A stretch of 64,000 nucleotides of DNA from Flaccisagitta enflata (taxonomy: Eukaryota > Chaetognatha > Sagittoidea > Aphragmophora): contig OZ231126.1 of assembly GCA_965153355.1 (NCBI GenBank), positions 110,732,001 through 110,796,000 on the forward strand. Reading direction: 5' to 3'. The notes under the pieces were generated by a model. That model ran no database searches and was not told the origin of the DNA. It was given only the letters and a program-made list of their open reading frames with translations. Both the position numbers and the translations under genes were made by a program. Of the stretch, positions 52,687-64,000 are shown in pieces; positions within the stretch are counted from its first letter, which is position 1, and every line of letters begins with the position of its first letter.

Positions 52687-54707
52687 CAGGGTGTCACAAA
52701 ATTTTTTGCTTCCTACGAGCAAAAATCCTCCACCTGTCCCTTCCTACAGGATACACGTATGATTACCGCAAGTTGAATGTCTTATGTTACATGATATACC
52801 AAGTCACAAAGTATTAGTGCATGAGGGAATGAGATGGTGAGAGGGACAGAGTCCCAAAAGATACCCATGCTTGAGCTGATAGGAATCATAGAGAATTTTT
52901 TGGCCTTTAGGGTAGAGACACTTCAACACTTATTATTCCAGTAAGCAGAGGTTGAGATTTGGGCCCTAAGGCGGGGGTTCTGAGCCTTAAGGCTGGGATT
53001 TTTAAGGCTTTATATTCGTATAAACTAGAATTTCATCTATACAAATGTAAATTTAAGAAGACTTTACATACGATGGAAAAAACAAGTGACGCAGGGTCAC
53101 AATATTGTTGCGGACGGGTGGGCAGGGGGCCTCCAACCCCCAACCAAACCCCACACAAACATACACAAAAAGTATCCAAAACGCTTGTTTTTCCACTTTT
53201 CAACTCAATCATTATAGACTGACCAATGGACCAACAAACCTACAGAATGACCAACCGACAGACGGACGGACAGACAAAGCCTGTTATAGAGTTGCGTGTC
53301 TGCAAGTAAAAACCATTCTGGCTTTCTTCCTCCTTGCTCCCTTCTTCCCTCCTTTCTTTCCTTACTTCCTTCATTTGTTCCCTCCTTCCTTTAAAACAGA
53401 AGGAGAAAAAATTGTTCTGCCTTTTTCCCTACTCCCTCCCTGCCTACCTTCCTTCCTTCTCTCCTTCCTTTTTCTCTTCCTTCTTTCCTTCCTTCTTTTA
53501 AAAACAAAAGGAAAAAAAATGTCTGTTTTTCTTCTTCCTTCCTTCCTTCCTTCATTCCTTCCTTCCTACTGTCTTTCCTCCTTTCCTTCCTTCCTTCCTT
53601 TAAAAACAGTAAGAAGAAAAACTTTTTATTCCACTCTTTCCCTTCCTTCCTTCCTTCCTTCCTTCCTTCCTTCCTTCCTTTCTTCCTTCCTTCCTTCCTT
53701 TAGAAATAAGAGGGAAAACTTTTTCTGCCTTTCTTCTTCCTTCCTTCCTTCCTTCCTTCCTTCTTTTTCCTTCTTTTTCCTTCTTCTTTCTTCTTTTCCC
53801 TATTTCCTTTTTTCTTCTTTTCTTTCTCCCTCCCTTCCTTCCTCCCTCACTTCTTTGCTTCTTCCATTCCTTTTTTTGGGCAGCGGCCCCAAAGGGCCGA
53901 TATCCTGTAGAACACAGGGGGGATTTCGAGACGTCCGTCCGTCCGTCCGTCCTTCCGTCCTTCCGTCCGTCCGTCCTTCCGTCCGTCCGTCCGTCCGTCC
54001 CCCCCCTGTTGACCATCAAGGCCTCGAGTTAGCCCTCCCAGGCCTCAATTTAGCCCTCCAGGCCTCAAATTAGCCCTCTTGGCTTCAAATCAGCCCCCCC
54101 CTCATGCCACAAATCTGCCCTCCAGACCCCAAATCTGCCCTCCAGACCTTCAATTAGCCCTCCAAGCATAAAACCAGCCCTCCAAACCTCAAATCTGCTC
54201 TCCAAGCCTTGATTTTGCCCTCCATCCCTCAAATATGCCTTCAGTGGCCTAAATTAGCCCCTCAGGACGGACGGACGTCTCGAAATCCCCCCTGTGTTCT
54301 ACAGGACATCGGCCCTTTGGGGCCGCTGCCCTGCTCTCACTCCACCTCTTTACTGGATCACTCCCAGCAGGGCATCGGGTACTGCTGACCATGTGCGATC
54401 CTTGGATGACTAGTTCTTCTTTCCCTCTTTTTTTCCTTCCTTCCATCCTTCCTTTATAAACAAGAGAAAAAAACTTTTTCTGCCTTTCTTCTTCCTTCCT
54501 TCCTTCCTTCCTTCCTTCCTTCCTTCCTCTTTCCTTCTTCTTCCCTTCTTCCTTCCTTTTCCTTTCTTTTCCTTCCTTTTCCTTCCTTTTCTTCTTTCCT
54601 TCTTCCTCTTTTTTTTCTTTCTCTCCTTCTTCCCCCTTCCCTTCCTACCAGCCTAGCTAGCTTCCTACGAGCGCCGCTCGCGTGCTCGGGCACTTTGTGA
54701 CACCCTG
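52687..54707. mobile_element. hAT-like non-autonomous element in the polymerase ORF
   Basis: 2021 bp with ends CAGGGTGTCACAAA (left) and its inverse (right) and an exact 8-bp duplication ACGGCGAT (52679-52686 and 54708-54715). CAGGG-type termini and 8-bp duplications are hAT hallmarks. The interior is TTCC-rich simple sequence and carries foldback element FB-B. No transposase ORF; the 322-aa Phe/Leu/Ser ORF is repeat-derived. CTTCCTACGAGC occurs near both ends in the same orientation. Confidence 0.85.
53878..54331. mobile_element. Foldback element FB-B, nested in the hAT-like element
   Basis: Terminal inverted repeats of about 66 bp with one mismatch, starting GGGCAGCGGCCCCAAAGGGC. A (GTCC)n run continues each inner edge. 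The interior (54005-54260) is a degenerate 20-bp repeat (CCTCAAATTAGCCCTCCAGG), similar in style to that of FB-A. A run of T precedes the left end in both copies. Confidence 0.75.
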
Positions 54708-55805
54708 ACGGCGATGATGATGATGATGATGACAATGATGACGATGATGATGACGATGATGATGATAATAGTGAAGATATACAAATTAAGATAAGCAGCA
54801 AAGAGATACTAAATGGTTATGCAAAAATATATACTTTATACTTAGAAAAAATTGAGCCGGATTTTGATATTGTGTTTTCTAAGTGGAGCCCAAAAATGAT
54901 CAGTATCGTAAGAGAGACCTTACAGGAAAAAACATCATTTAAATATTCATTGGAAATTCATCGGTTGGCTAGAAAAAATGGTGTGCAACTTGAAAAAGAC
55001 CAAGAAGACTAAGAAGACCAAGATAATAATGAACAAGGGGAAATACACTATGATAAGATTATTTTTTTTCATACTAGCACAGTAGTAGTAACCCGACAAA
55101 GTCAATTAAAACTTCAATTTAAGGAACATTATGAGGATGTACTCAGCAAGATGGAATGTTTTACCGAAGAGGCTTCATTGTGGTCCTCTTTGGACTTCCC
55201 CTCAGCTCAGCTTAAACTGTATTTTGTAAATAAATTGACCGAGGTTTGTCGATACATCCCCTCGCCCTCCACCTTGAGAGCTATGAACGCGTTGTTCATA
55301 CCAAGAAATGTCCAAAAATCATGTGTCCTCTATACTATATCAGCAGGAATCCTAAATAACAGCTCAAATGGGCGTTACACAGAAGAATTACGAAGTCTCT
55401 CTTGTCAGCTGGGGGACAACGGTCTCGATATGTTGTTGGGGCCAATTTATGATAATTTAGTGAGCAAATTAAATGTAAAAAGAGACTTACCAATAAAATG
55501 TACAGAAAGAAATTTAATACGTATCTTAAAAAAACTGTCAATCCCAAAAACAAACTTTTATTCTTATGTATTTGAATCAGATCAATTTTCAAAAATTTTA
55601 GTGCAAGAAAATTATAACTTTCCAGTAGAAAAAGGCCAAAAATTAAAAGCCCATGAAATGGATGCTGCCGTAAAATCCTACCTTAATCATGGGATAACTA
55701 TTATTTTATAAGAATGATAAATACCCATCAGATAAATTTAATTATCATTCTAGTTTAGTGCTTAACCCAAATTTGTTATTTAACAAGTGATTAAGGAAGA
55801 CCTCA

Positions 55806-56618
55806 ATCCATTGCCACACCTGTTCGACAAACATAGCTAGTTGTGACTTTGGTTTTCATAAAATCAGATGTAGCTTGACTAATAAAAAATCCCAAAAATT
55901 TATTTTACCTTCCAAAATTGAAAGACCACTTAAAAGCGGGAATTTTTTTGACCCTAAATTTGAATATCTTGAACATATTAGTCGTTCTAAGGTAGTTTAT
56001 TTCTCAAGTTTTGATTCTGAAAGCTTTTTTACCCAGTCTAAGGTCACCGAGGGTCCAATGGGTATCAGTGGGCATAACATCCTCTCTTCAAATGTTGAAG
56101 CTACTGTGGCACATTGTTACACAGGGTCTATAATGGACGAATGGAGGGATGACACCCCTCGCATTAAAGATCTTAAAAAGCAGTATTTTTGCGATGACAT
56201 ACGGATAGGTCATAACGCTGTCTTTGAATGTGTTCTTGACCTTATTCGGCATAGTATTCTAGCCATGCGCAATTTAGAGGAGATTAAGCGGGCTTACCCG
56301 GTGTGTAGACTTTCTTTAAGTGATCAAAAAAGGGTCTCCCAGGCGACGCACTGTGAGCGATGCCATATTCCTTTCAATGACCCGGGGCCGGGTCAATCCA
56401 AGGGACAAACTAAGTTAACTAGGCACCACACCCATACATCCAGCCCTTGTGTTCAGCTTAATTTTGGCACTAGAGGGGTGGGCTCCGGAAACTCAGACAA
56501 GGGGCCCGTAAGTGATAAGGACCCCCGGGGGGCTCTAATTGAGGTCCAGTCCTGGAACTTTTATTATGTAGTTGGTGCAATGGACGTTATAAACAGACTT
56601 TATCCCATCATTTTGTAG
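55806..56618 (+). pseudogene. DNA polymerase B relic, zinc finger and exonuclease region
   Basis: CHTCSTNIASCDFGFHKIRC (from about 55819) gives a C2HC-type finger, in the position where mobile-element PolBs carry one. The ORF from 55875 contains VVYFSSFDSESFF, matching the exonuclease Exo I D-x-E motif, and CERCHIPFND with KLTRHHTH, resembling the second zinc-binding/H-rich block. It ends at TAG 56618. Breaks at 55711-55806 and 56618-56744 separate it from its neighbours. Confidence 0.55.
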
Positions 56619-56743
56619 TATGCCAGAATTTTTTCGCGTGGGACATTCACTACGTACTGACCACCATCTTAAATAACAAAGAGTTGGGGTTTACCATTTT
56701 TTGAGATTTTAAAGTAGCTACTGCTAGCGCGTCCAAGTACAAG

Positions 56744-58129
56744 ATGTTTAAAATGACCCTCTTTTGTCCTATTTGTGACATTCAAGATAGTGCCGGTTGT
56801 GTTTTGACAAGAGATCCTGACCTTTGTGGGTTTAATGACCCGTTGGACAAAAGCTACGAAGGTGACGTACTGTCCCCCGAGGATGACATCCTCGATTGGT
56901 TCACGGTCGACGAGGGAGTTCAGATTGACACCGCCGACTCAGCGCAGTTTGAAGACCCAGGAAATGATTTGGACGACAGACATTACTACGCGTACTCGTA
57001 TAACCCAGTGGCGGGCGGCCTTAAAAAGGTGAAAAGATGTAGGAAACACACGAGGAGATACAAGACTGCTGATGCAGCGGCTCGTCAGAAGTCGGTCCGT
57101 CGTAACTGCGCTCATATGCCGACGACACTCTGTTGGGTCGACAGTTATCTTTTCTTTCAAAGTTCATTATCAAAGGTCACAGAGACGACCAAGCGCGACA
57201 TCGCTAACGGACACATGGACTTTCAAACAGCCTACCCCCACTGGCACCGCTTTTTAAAGGACCGTGAATATTTCAACTGCATTGAGGAAAGACTCCTGTA
57301 TGCGAAGCTTCCATTTCCTTACCTGCTCATGGAGTCGTTTTCGTTTCTTTCTAGTACAGATAAGATTCACAGCTGGCCGGTCGATAAGCGCGGGACCCCT
57401 GCGCCGCCGGAAGACGTACAGACGCTCGATCATGTGAGAGAGGGGTTGAAGCGATGGAAGGCCAGGCTGACAGATGGACGTGACAATCAAATTGAGTTTA
57501 TGTCGATCGCGGCGGTCTACCTATTTGGAGACACTGTGGGTTTGTTCGACCGTTTCGCGGAATTTTCCCAGAGCAATCACAACAAATTTCATATGGACCC
57601 CATGAATACGGTGTCTCTACCGCAGTATTGCATAAAAATATTAGTTGATGGTCTTACAGAACCTAAACCGTTGATCACAAATTCAAGTATCTATTCTTAT
57701 TTTTTGCGTTCAATTCTTGGAGGGGGGTGCTACAGGGGAAATTCTAAAATATTCAAAAGGAACCTAAGAAATGAAACTAATTACAATCCCAAACGTGCGC
57801 AGAGTTACCTCTTGTCCTTAGATTTCTGTGCGTTGTATTCGCATAGTCTGTCGGGCCATCTCTATGACGGGAACTTTCGATTCCTTTCCCACTCCGAGTT
57901 GGAACATCTTGAAAAAGACATAAAGGAAAATCGCATTCACGAGTCATGGTCCGATGAGTGCGCGACTGAGCGTGTGTGCACGCGAACTGGAAAAATTTTA
58001 AAAATAGGTTATTTGCTTGAAGTGTCTTTATACTTAAATCCACGCTATCATAATTCAATGCAGGGTTTACCATTAATTTTAACAAAAACTGCTATACTAT
58101 CTAGGCGGAAAAAATCTTTCGTCCTGTAA
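56744..58129 (+). pseudogene. DNA polymerase B relic, exonuclease end and palm motif A
   Basis: 461 codons open. LPFPYLLMESFSFLSST, VYLFGDTVGLFDRFAEF and KFHMDPMNTVSLPQYCIK correspond to the conserved exonuclease-to-palm region of protein-primed PolBs. SILGGGCYRGNSK is the glycine-rich block, and SLDFCALYSHSLSG (Asp at 57821-57823) is polymerase motif A (Dx2SLYP, with Ser for Pro). Residues 20-110 are acidic and basic stretches without clear homology. Homology fades before the stop at 58129. Confidence 0.65.
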
Positions 58130-58686
58130 CAAAATTGTATTCATTGGCGTAAAAATGAATACAAATCAATAAGAAATCCATAGATAATTAGTTTGAGCTC
58201 CCTAGGACTGAATCAGGGTAGCCATTTGTTTCGGATGCGACATATAGAGCTGTTCGAGGTACTTAGGAGTGAAGGTTTGCCAAAACTTTCTTGTGATTTT
58301 TTTTATCTATTTTTTTGCTACATTAAGACTCACAGCATTCAAAAGAATCATCAAATCATCAAAAAATTAGTGACATAAATGAAGCCCTTCAATTTTCCAA
58401 GCAGCCCACGCAAACTGCATCTGCCTAGCTCAACGCGTTTAGAAGTAATTAAAAAAAGAGTGAAATGATATCATCGGAAGATTGTGTAGAAATGGCAAAA
58501 GTGAAATTGAAGTATTTCAGTCAAAGTTAAATAGCTCTTAAACGCAAAGAGTTAGAGGGATGCGGTTTGCGTCAATCTCTTGTAAATTTGAAGGGCTTTA
58601 ATTGTCTCACCAATTTTTTGTTGATTTGTTGATTCTAACCTGAGATATGCATGTAAACATACCGAAAGATTTTTTCCGCCCAGATT
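58130..58686. other. Unexplained spacer within the polymerase
   Basis: About 550 bp of AT-rich DNA without homology to the polymerase, between motif A and the TPR2-like part. It could be a further insertion, but no inverted ends or target duplication were found. Confidence 0.4.
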
Positions 58687-59887
58687 GTGAATCCAAGTTG
58701 GACATCTTCCTTTCAACAACTCGATGGTAAACGCCCGGGACGGACGGACGGCCAGATGGGGTTAAACCTGGCCCAGAGATTTGACATGGACCACACAATT
58801 GACTGCTTAGACAAGACAACAGGGGTCGCGTCGTCGGACAATTCTAAACAGCGTTTGGTCCCAGTTTTGTCAAATGTCAAGTCTTACATGATAGATTTTT
58901 GGATGCTAAACCTTTTTCTGTCATTAGGCTTGTCTAGAAACATCTTTGTCCCCCTTTATTCGCCCATATATAGAGGAACGAGCTAAACAACGTCGCTTAT
59001 CAAAAAATCAGACTGAGTCCAATCGCCAAAAGTTTATGTGCAATGCCGTATACAAAAAACTACTAGCAAACTCAATGAATTACACAGAATCAGTTATTGT
59101 GACTAATGCTCATCAGTTTGCACAAGAGGCGGGTAAAGATTCCTTTCGCGAGTTTCATGATCTAGATAATTTGTCAGGTTTGATTATCCATTCGCGACCT
59201 ATATTTAAGCCAGAAAATTTGATCTATGCCGGTTTGTGCGTACTTTTTTTGAGTAAATATCATTTACTAAAATACTACTCTACATTACTTGTTCCTATTT
59301 TCAAAATTAACGCGCTTTTGGTCACTTTTGGGTATTCAGATACTAACAGCTATTTTCTAGACATTAAATCGTGCACAGATCCACTTGCCCCATGTGACGA
59401 AAATGGAATTCACTCAAGCTTTCCTAGTTTTTTACATTCTGCGGACACAATAGATAAAAAAAAAGAGAAAGAACGTGAAATTGGGAAGAGAAACGGGGGC
59501 CGAGGCAAGGGCACCAGTGTTGGACTGACAGATGAACAAGTACGACAAGACCCAACCCTTTTTAAAAGACGGGTTTTAGATTCCTTGAGACTTTTGTTTA
59601 GTCACATGGATCTGAGTAATGTATCATCAAGGCAGGCAGAAATATTCAATTACGGAACATCTCAATTAGAAGGAGACTGGTTGTATCAAAACAGGAATGT
59701 CAATAAACGTGTCCCAGGCAAATTAAGCTTTGTTGACGATCCGTCCGCAATCACACACGCTGTTTTGCTTCATAAAATCAAAGTGTTACGTGGTGAAAGG
59801 AAAGGTAGAAACCGTGACGGCAGACGGACAAGTAAAACAGGACGACTTGGTCTTAAAGAAGATGAAAGGAGTGAGTTCAAGAAGTAA
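58687..59887 (+). pseudogene. DNA polymerase B relic, palm motifs B and C
   Basis: RLVPVLSNVKSYMIDFWMLN and LGLSRNIFVPLYSPIY (to 58986), then after a shift near 58960 RPYIEERAKQR, YKKLLANSMNYTESVIV (motif B, 59051 on) and FGYSDTNSYFLDI (motif C, YSDTN at 59333-59347). The family's second motif C Asp is Asn here, which would abolish catalysis. The thumb-like NRNVNKRVPGKLSF follows, and the frame shifts near 59775 into the last ORF. Confidence 0.7.
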
Positions 59888-60221
59888 AAGTGCAATTTTG
59901 GCTGATCTGTTCATAGAATTTGCCATAGGGAAAACCAAATATGATCGACTTTATGTGAGACACGAGTATTTCTATAAGAAAAATTCACGTATTTACTTAA
60001 AGAGTCACATGAAGTCGGCCTCTAATTGCTATGATGCCAAGCGTTTTTTTATTAAAAACTATAACGGTGACTGTGATCAATGGGGACTGCCATTTGGCCA
60101 TTTTCTGCTACCAACTGCTAGGGAAGTACAAAGTATTCTTGATAGCATGGTAACATTTATTTGCAACGAAGAAGAAATGGCCCAAAAAAAAAATGTTGAA
60201 TTAAAACTATTCCGTTGTTAG
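59775..60221 (+). pseudogene. DNA polymerase B relic, C-terminal region
   Basis: CYVVKGKVETVTADG and LVLKKMKGVSSRSKSAIL match the C-terminal SK.Y....KK.KGV block of mobile-element PolBs. The frame is open to 60221. The first 15 codons of the apparent ORF (from 59730) are out of the polymerase frame. Confidence 0.6.
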
Positions 60222-60676
60222 AATTCATGAGATGCTCGATCCGAGCCATAATTAATTAGATGTTCTTGATGCTAAGGCCAGTATAGACGTATCATGTCTC
60301 TCTCTCTCTCACTTTTGCTTTGCCCCCCCCCCTGATTTGTAATGTATTACTACCGCTGATAACATGTTACACATGCCATTTATGTAATTGTCTTAATATC
60401 TATTTAGTTGTTTGAATTATAATTATTACAAAAATAAAAAAATCATATCTATTCTAGATTTGCTTTATGTTTGGCTTGAAAAGACTTGAAGTCTCAAAAA
60501 ATGTCGAAGAAACTTGAAATCTTAAAATACTAAAGGCAGTGATAAAATTTCAGGTCATAATTAGCTAGACAGACAGACAGAACATATACGTAGAACATAT
60601 AGATGGACGATGAGTCGTTAACGGACGTTAAGTAACGCGATGGCTGAAAGAAAGAAATCAGAGAGAAAAAAGGGAG

Positions 60677-60733
<57 letters not shown>

Positions 60734-61664
60734 TCAGAGACCAAGCCCGTATGCATGCACTGTTGCATATATGCACACGCGCATGCGCATGTGAGCAATA
60801 GTTGAATCTTTGGAGAAACAGTCAGAACTTTTGTGACTTTCTCTATGAATCACAACTTAAGCATCATTTGGGATTAACCCAATCAGGATTCAGGATTCAA
60901 ATCTTCCACTCATTAACGTTTTTGGTGGGGCCATTTCAGTTGTGAAAGGAAAGTGAAAAAGTCTTAACCTCATTTTTTCTGCACTTAACTCCCCGTTGGA
61001 TTTTAAAGCAATATGGTCACGCCGCGTTTGACCCTAACGGTCCATCGACTTAATGGACAGTCACTCAGTCAATTTTCCTATCAATTGTTTTCGCAGATAC
61101 ATGACTGCGTAGCTTGTACCGAGTCGTCATTCTGTTTGGCCGTGTCTGTCTGTCTGTTTGGCTGTGTTTGTCTGTTTGTCTGTCTTGGTTTTTTTTTTTT
61201 TTAGTAGTCTAACTATCTATCTCTATTTGGGCAACTGTCCCAAAAGGCGGATAACCTATGATCCTACACAAACCAATGTTCTTCTGGTTTTTTGTCTTTG
61301 TTCTAAAATCAAGACAGTATTTTTTTTCAGTTTTCAATCAGTAGTTTATTAATTCACAACATTTATAAGCATATTTGTGATAGATACAGTACAACTAGAC
61401 ACAATACAATTAAGTCAGCTATTGTGAGGTTAAACATTGAGAATTACACACATTAAATATTAAGAATGACACACATACACATATACATCAATACAATCTA
61501 AATGAAGGTTATACATGAAAAATAATAAGTCAAAATTAAAGCAAAAAAATAAAGCAATGTAGGAATAAAGTGATTTAAATAGTGTTGGAATGGTAAAGCA
61601 ATGAAGTTTAGCAATGACATAATTATTATTTACACAATTTTAGAAAAAAATGTTATGTCAGCTC
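60222..61664. other. No gene recognised; foldback half-copy and microsatellites
   Basis: (GA)n at 60680-60728, GTCT/GTTT repeats at 61138-61190. GGGCAACTGTCCCAAAAGGC at 61228 on, followed by GGATAACCTATGATCC, is a diverged single end of the FB family. The rest is AT-rich. Confidence 0.45.

Positions 61665-64000
<2,336 letters not shown>

Larger units (their letters stand above)
52285..55711 (+). pseudogene. Protein-primed DNA polymerase B relic, N-terminal region, split by a hAT-like element
   Basis: Open from MQNKNELSRLAWKNF (52285) to the hAT insertion at 52687. It resumes in frame at 54716 if the insertion and one target copy are ignored, through an Asp run, a TAA at 55010-55012, and on to 55711. 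The second part (IIFFHTSTVVVTRQSQLKLQ, then EASLWSSLDFPSAQLKL, RYIPSPSTLRAMNALFIPRN, KSCVLYTISAGIL) matches the N-terminal region of type-B polymerases of Polinton/adintovirus-like elements. In those families the N-terminal part precedes a zinc finger and the exonuclease. Composition turns sharply AT-rich from about 52270. Confidence 0.6.

Noticed and set aside
53105-54073. 322-aa Phe/Leu/Ser ORF
   Set aside because: TTCC-rich simple sequence inside the hAT-like element with a GTCC run; no protein character.
60840-60910. tRNA-like B box (GGATTCAAATC)
   Set aside because: No A box, acceptor stem or cloverleaf pairing around it.

Overview
This is eukaryotic nuclear DNA, most likely from an invertebrate animal. 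Spliced gene models with GT-AG introns, very long (GA)n, (CT)n, (GTT)n and (CAA)n tracts, and dense nested LTR retroelements, hAT-like elements and foldback repeats all point that way. An arthropod, perhaps a crustacean, would fit, but nothing here fixes the taxon. There is no rRNA, tRNA, CRISPR array or bacterial-style operon. Most coding sequence is of mobile or viral origin and is broken; a few spliced genes may belong to the host.

Layout. 0-5.2 kb: a BEL/Pao retrotransposon pol relic (+), split by a miniature LTR-type element (2757-4220). 5.4-7.3 kb: two unrecognised low-complexity ORFs. 8.9-9.4 kb: a foldback repeat. 10.1-14.3 kb: a Gypsy-like pol relic (+), split by a second miniature LTR-type element (11693-13088). 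16.4-17.7 kb: an OTU cysteine-protease ORF of probable retroelement origin, cut by palindromic element P1 (about 17730-22128), which also ends inside an envelope-like ORF (22113-23384, -). 24.6-27.0 kb: a spliced gene with an acidic product (+). 28.3-34.2 kb: a Gypsy-like pol relic (-) containing a hAT-like MITE and a protein-level tandem repeat. 34.5-35.0 kb: a probable Penelope-like fragment. 36.9-39.6 kb: a spliced class-I envelope-type glycoprotein gene (+). 42.5-52.3 kb: a polyQ zinc-finger gene (+), damaged. An antisense single-pass membrane protein gene (-) lies in its large intron, and palindromic element P2 (43628-49620) is inserted in that gene's membrane exon. 52.3-60.2 kb: a broken protein-primed family B DNA polymerase (+) carrying a 2-kb hAT-like insertion. 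61.7-64.0 kb: an unrecognised acidic-protein gene (-) with an in-frame UGA, running off the window.

The most unusual content is the pair P1/P2. These are large inverted repeats whose two arms each carry the same three small ORFs. The ORFs are transcribed outward from a central minisatellite that is itself inverted. Each full arm ends in a (GA)n block and a hairpin-bearing terminal unit of about 300 bp. P2 has matching ends, and a GACGAC duplication flanks it. No transposase is recognisable. P1/P2 could be non-autonomous passengers or a self-mobilising family whose enzyme is not recognised. The nested insertions give a relative history: polymerase and pol genes first, then hAT-like elements, miniature LTR elements and P1/P2 inside them.
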